From NCBI RefSeq assembly GCF_018320785.1, contig NC_054881.1, forward strand, positions 19,034,275 through 19,098,274: a stretch of 64,000 nt of DNA, given 5' to 3'. The DNA comes from Cheilinus undulatus (taxonomy: Eukaryota; Chordata; Actinopteri; Labriformes; Labridae). A model generated the notes under the pieces. That model had not been told where the DNA came from and did not search any database. It saw nothing but the letters and a program-made list of their open reading frames with translations. Made by a program: the position numbers and the translations under genes. Below are positions 58,791-64,000 of this stretch, in pieces (within the stretch, counting starts at the first letter, position 1; the number at the start of each line of letters is the position of its first letter).

Positions 58791-59829
58791 GTTATTTTGT
58801 GAATGTTGATGGTAAAGTGTTGAAAAATTGTCCAATTTTGTTGCAACTGTAAAAGATCTTCTCTTGGTGTCTGGTCTCTTTGTAGTAATGACGGTGTCTC
58901 ATAAGCCTCTTTGGTCTGCGCATATTGTTTATGCATAAAGATAGTAAAAATAAAATCCTACCAATTAATACATTTATATTCATCATTATGGGATACTCAA
59001 ACCCAAACTTTCAAGACAATTTGCCTGTACTACAGCATATATTATTTTAAGGCCTGAGTGACAGGGGAGCAAAAATGTTCATGACACCATGTGCTGCCTG
59101 TGCTATAGATGAATACCCTCTGCACGTGTGTATGAAAAAACAGACAGTCCTCACAGAGTGGTCGGGGAGCCGGTGTCAGAACGTGACCTGAGGCCAACCT
59201 GGCTGCAGCAGATTGAGTTTCCCCTGAAGAGACAAGAGTCACATGGAGACAGATAAACTGATAGACAGCAGCCTGGAAATGTCCACTGGATGTTTCACTG
59301 CACAGCTGAGTACATTCAGGAGAACAAACATCATTAAGAAGCTGTCATAGAAATCTTTGTATTTGTATTTTTTAAGACTAATTTCAAATCTTAAACCAAC
59401 ACTCAGATGCTGTTAGGACATGGTGTAAGCTCACATCTACAAACATGTAATTCAATTTTCAGAACGTAGCTTTAAAGTTTGATTGAATTAGAGTGAAGTT
59501 CAAAAGAAAATCTGGATTTTCAAGTTTTATTATCTTGATTTTCCAAATTGATTTCTTGAAAATCAATTTATCAACCAACTTTAAAAGTGTCTTGCTTTAA
59601 AAAAGGACTACAGATAACTTTGCAATAAGCTTCATAGAAACTCAACATACTGGATCTTTGAGGACACAAAAAATAGCTTTACTAAACTATCATCGTCTTG
59701 ACAAGCCGGTTGAGCCACAAAGTTGGCAATAAAATCAACCATGACGTAATGTTCATTTACCTCAACAGCAAGAGGCGATGTATTAAAATGAAAGATTGTG
59801 ATTTCCTAGTTGTATATTTGTGAACATAA

Positions 59830-61083
59830 TTTATTTACATCATACAATTACTTCTGTTTTATTGAAGGATTATGCGCACTGCAGAATATAAATAAAGATG
59901 TTTGTACAAACTTGCATAACTAAAGGGTAAAAAACAAAACAAACTGATTAAGCAGCCGGACTGAAAATTATTAATAACCTATGACCACATCTCACTAAGT
60001 CACTGCGGCAACACAACCATTAGCCACACACATTAGCTCGAACACAACTCTCACACACTCACACGTGTTTTTGATGCAACAGTCCAACACTCCCAACGTT
60101 GTGAATTTGTCATCTCACATTAAAAATGAAGGAAAACATTCAACAGTGAAGTAAAAGATGATAAAGTTAGTGGAGCTAAACCCTTCCAAAGGCAAATAAA
60201 TCAATACAAGTCTGAGCTACTTGTCATACAACACACCATACACACCACTTCTCTGGAAAACAAAAACTAACATGGAACAAATGTTAACAAACTTCAGTGG
60301 ATGGGTTAAAAGACCAACAAAGCAGGAAGTTCACGAGCCTGCAGTCCAGATCAAGGGCGCATAGCGAGTCACAGCATTCAGACTGGATCAACAGGATGAG
60401 AAAACAAGTAAACCAGGTTGTGATTCTGGTGCTGCAAACAAAGCCAGGAGAAAGGATTCAGGGCCAGCGACAAAGAGCCAGCGACAAAGTCTCTTCACAA
60501 AGTCTGTAAGGGAACCAGCGTGGTTGAGATCCCAACGGCACACAGAAGCTTTTCAGGTTGATAAAAACTTCACAAGATGTAAAGTCGAATGAGCACATAG
60601 GGCTAGACCATGGCTGAGAAAAGAAAAGGAAAAATAAATTTTTGCTACTCAAGCCAGCAGAGAGCAAGCATGGCTGACACGGCACAATCAGCCAACAGCA
60701 GTAACAGTCAGAGAGTCCAAACAGGCTCAAAGTGTCCGAGCTCCTCCCAGGCAGAGTTCAAAAGACCTCAGGAGGATCACAAAATAGACCTCAACAGCAT
60801 TTATATTAAAGGATAACATCTTTTTTTAGGAAATCCCCCTCAGTCACTTCTTCTGTTCTCACATACATGTTGTTTGTTCAATACAACCTTTCAAATGTTT
60901 TACACTCGCACGCAAACAAGAATAAAAGCTGAAGATATGAAAGTGGACTCTCATGCACCAGGGGGAAAAGTCCCGAAACAATCAAAGGGAAAAAAGAAAG
61001 ATCCTTTAGGATGAGGGTCAGGCTCAAGTCCATTCTGTAAGTTAGATTCCTCCCAGTGTTCAAAGTTTAGCCGAGTGTCCTCT
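59830..61083 (-). other. Likely long 3' UTR of zfand5
   Basis: About 1.25 kb after the zfand5 stop with no other gene. Two minus-strand AATAAA signals lie near its end (59830-59835 and 59858-59863). Long 3' UTRs are usual for this gene in vertebrates. The short open frames between 60297 and 60816 show no domain. Confidence 0.5.
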
Positions 61084-63587
61084 TCATATTCTCTGGATTT
61101 TGTCAGCAACAACCACAGGGTTTTCTTTACGGATTTTGTCAGCAGCTTCAGTTTTGTAGTCGTACGGACAGTTGTGTTTATCAGAGTAACGGTGAATTCC
61201 ACAGAACAGATTCCCACAGCGGCAGTCAAAACCTGGAATACCACAGCAAAAAAGAGAGAGTCAGATAAATAAAAAGTCATCTAAAAGGCAAAACATCTGT
61301 TCATTCAACTACTGCTGTCTAGTGTGTTGTACATTTTGCCGTGAACCTTTTGTGATATGGAAAGCTTGCTGTGAAGACTCTGGTTTGGCCAAATAAAGCC
61401 CTATTTGCCTGGGATTAAATTACATGGGGACTTTCGATAATTTGTAATTATTGCAGAAGATTTTCAATGCTATGTGAAGTGGCAATGTCTGGTATTTGTA
61501 AAGTAAAACTTCCAGGCTAAATAACCTACCACACTTCAACACATTGAGGCCCACAGATAATACTAGTCGCATATAAATAGTCATATTGGTAATTTGGGGT
61601 GATAATTTAGTTTTTCCTTTACAGTATTTGCAGCTTTTTCTACATCTTTTAAAGGTAGAAAAAATAGCGGAGGCTGCTTAGGATATTGTAAACAAAGTTT
61701 TTGACACTTTAAGCACATTTAGGGCTTTTCTTTTACCTCAGTTAATATTTACAAGTGACTTCAATTTGCTTTATTTACTCCCTTCAACCTCTATCCAAAT
61801 GCACCTCTGCTCCCTTAATATGCTCAGTGCTGCCCTCTACAGCTTCTCTTTACACATGCCTGATCTTATGTTGGTATTATTAAGCTGTATATTTTATAGA
61901 TAACATAATTTATGGTTGGAAATGTGCTGCTTAACATTCAGTGATTAGGCTAAAACAGGTGATCTACATGATAAGGTTGCTCTTGGTGTCCATCACAAAA
62001 ATCCAAAATTAAAAATATGCAGGATAACATCTGCAGAAAACTGCTAAAACACTGATTGAATAAGTTCATACTTAACATGAAACATCTTACTTTCTCATGC
62101 ATTTAAGGAAAAGCTTAACAGTGCTCTTCTTTTTTTACCTTCTCCTCTGCCTAATGACCTGAATATACACATAGGTGACAGACGCCACCCTAATTCTTAA
62201 TGGGGAGATTGAGAGCCTTCACTATTTTATTGATGGTAGACAGCACGCTGCAGATTTTAGTAATGCAAAAAAATACTAAAAAGCTAAACTGAGGCACTTT
62301 TGTCTAAATCTGGTTAACAGTATATGTAGACTCCATAAGGAAGATGCCAACTGTAAACTGTGATGTGCACTACATTGCTTTTTGTGTGGAATTTTAAGAC
62401 AAGAATGTGCAGTTCATAATTCACTACTGCTGTCATGCAGTACCCTTATCTTTTCTGTTAGAAATGTGAGTAAATTACATTACAGAGTCTGTCATCTTGT
62501 GTGAATGTACAGCAGCAAACAGCAGGAGTTAATTCATAGATTATCAGAGGTCCTCAGGCAATGCTGGTTAAAATCACAGGGAACTTTATCTTTCAGTCAG
62601 AGAACTTGTCCAATTAAGCTACTCACCGTCAAGTAAAAAAAAAAATTACAACAAAATTAAGTTTGTGTTTCTGCCCTTAGCTTAAAAAACACTCAGGAGA
62701 ATCAAAACAAGCCCAAGGCTGTCAGGGACATTACTTGGCGAACCACATTAGTTATCTGTGTCAGTTCTTACCTGTAAGGCCAACCTTTTTACGGCACATA
62801 AAACAGCGATTCTTCTTGGGTTTGGGGGGCTCTGGGGCTTTAGATTCTTCACTGCCAGCAGTGGAAGGATGGGAGGATGAGGATGAGGGCTGAACCAACA
62901 CTGGAGACACACAAGGAAAATAATTAACTTAGTTGAGCAACAAAAATATAGTTAGTCGCACATTAAAGAGCAACACATTTGATAAAGAGTGCCTTTCTTT
63001 TTCTTTAATAATTATTTTAATAGGTCTGATAGGCTGATAATTAACTTTGGGGGTTAACTAGTGCTGTCTAGGTATGTTGTTGCTCACTGAGGTGTAGGAC
63101 TATCCCTTTTCACTGTCAAGGATAAATAGGGTTGATCAGGTTATTTCAACTCATCACTGTTGTCTTTACAGAGTAACATTCAGCCTAGATCCAAATTTTT
63201 CTTCAATTTACATTCTTCCTCCAAAAACGTTCATGCAGAGGCAAAATTAGTGCAGCTGTTGTCATCTCTTCAACACTCCTCCATCCATCCAAACTTACTC
63301 CAAGTTAACTGTGATGATTTGGGCATCAAATAGCATTCCCTACTTTAATATAGACTTGTCTGACCATGGAAATACTTTTACAGTAGGCTTAAACATGTCA
63401 TAATTACAGCAGTGTTTTTATTTCCTTGGTGAGACCCAGTGAATATCCTCAGACAAATAAAGAGCTCTATATCGGGTACCCACCAGGATCTGTGAGCTCT
63501 ACTTTGCTTCCTGATGCTCCCGTCTCTTCAGAGGACAGACTCATCTCAGTCATCTGTTGTGTTACGGAAATGGCTGTTGAAACCCCA
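61084..63587 (-). CDS. zfand5: AN1-type zinc finger protein 5, 3' part (3 exons)
   Basis: Ubiquitin- and proteasome-binding stress protein with an N-terminal A20 and a C-terminal AN1 zinc finger. Visible coding exons (minus): 63484-63587, 62772-62900, 61084-61232; 126 codons plus stop TGA (61084-61086). The family protein is about 213 aa, so the A20 finger and start codon lie beyond the right edge of the window. The linker has VTQQMTEMS, diagnostic for ZFAND5 rather than ZFAND6, then a Ser-rich stretch and [20 protein letters not shown]. The AN1 finger is complete: [18 protein letters not shown] and NC supply all zinc ligands. The C terminus [13 protein letters not shown] is the family ending. 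Frames close across both junctions. Confidence 0.95.
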
Positions 63588-63754
63588 CTGCAAAGCATGA
63601 AAGGAAAACAGTTTAATATTTCACTAGTTTTAGAGAGGATGTATTACTTCTGCTTTTTATTATTTCTCACTCTCTAGTTAGTTTACAAGCACAGTCGAGT
63701 CAAGCTAGAGATAAAACTCTATTAGGTATTTATCCATACATTTTTCTGTAAATT

Positions 63755-63800
63755 TTGTACATATATCTATCCATCTATATATCCATCTTTCTATCTATCT
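63755..63800. repeat. Short tatc-type microsatellite
   Basis: Imperfect tatctatccatctatatatc followed by tttctatctatctaac repeat in the zfand5 intron at the window edge. Confidence 0.7.
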
Positions 63801-63894
63801 AACACTTTAAATTGTGTTTTAAGGACTGACATTTGTTAATTTGTTCATCCACAAACTTTAAATTGTGTGTTTTAAGGACTGAATTTTATGTCTG

Positions 63895-64000
63895 AACTAC
63901 ATTTAAATATCAATATTGGCATCAGCTCAAATTAACTTGTTGATATCAGCATATCAGATATTGACAAGAATCCAGTCTCATGCATCCCTAACGTTGGAGT
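63895..64000. repeat. MITE-end fragment (atatc/attggc type)
   Basis: Phrases tcaatattggcatcagctc, gatatcagcatatcagatat and tgcatccctaacg match the end of a fish MITE family also represented at 11453-11888 and 21370-21640. Cut by the window edge. Confidence 0.5.

Noticed and set aside
60297-60816. Two small plus-strand frames of about 70 codons
   Set aside because: Within the probable zfand5 3' UTR on the opposite strand; no recognisable features or splice context.

Overview
The window is 64 kb of vertebrate nuclear DNA. Intron-rich genes with GT-AG splice sites, long AT-rich introns and many decayed transposons point to a teleost, probably a spiny-rayed (percomorph-type) fish judging by the repeat families; I cannot name the species. 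No bacterial, organellar or viral gene was seen. Five protein-coding genes were rebuilt exon by exon by reading translations across splice junctions; four of the five have conserved family members that I recognise over most of their length.

Layout: (1) 225-12551, plus strand: the last 12 coding exons of mamdc2 (secreted MAM-domain protein); its 5' end lies before the window. (2) 13106-23353, minus: complete slc30a5 (ZnT5 zinc transporter, 16 coding exons, 777 aa), convergent with mamdc2. (3) 25933-36156, minus: complete annexin A1-type gene (11 coding exons, 346 aa). (4) 38485-52072, minus: complete tmc2-type transmembrane channel-like gene (20 coding exons, 951 aa), a hair-cell mechanotransduction channel subunit. 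(5) 61084-63587, minus: the last three coding exons of zfand5 (AN1 zinc finger); its A20-finger exons lie beyond the right edge. All reading frames close exactly across the splice junctions listed.

The genes are not an operon or pathway; they are a syntenic block. MAMDC2, ANXA1, ZFAND5 and TMC1 lie together on human 9q21, while SLC30A5 is on human 5q13, so the block looks like the ancestral 5q/9q linkage that is also kept on the chicken Z chromosome. The TMC gene reads as TMC2-like although its neighbours are those of human TMC1.

Introns and spacers hold Tc1/mariner relics (about 21.9-22.9 kb, 37.3-38.1 kb, 58.2-58.8 kb), mariner-type and hAT-type MITEs, several tRNA-derived SINEs (one with a perfect 16-bp target duplication), an L2-like LINE relic, a nested TIR element at 4.16-5.68 kb with a relative at 54.1 kb, low-complexity arrays, and a CpG-rich foldback element at about 24.04-24.31 kb just upstream of slc30a5. 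I did not find a clearly new multi-gene system; the most interesting items are the foldback element near the zinc-transporter promoter, the TMC2/TMC1 synteny conflict, the low-complexity termini of the TMC protein and the nested TIR family.
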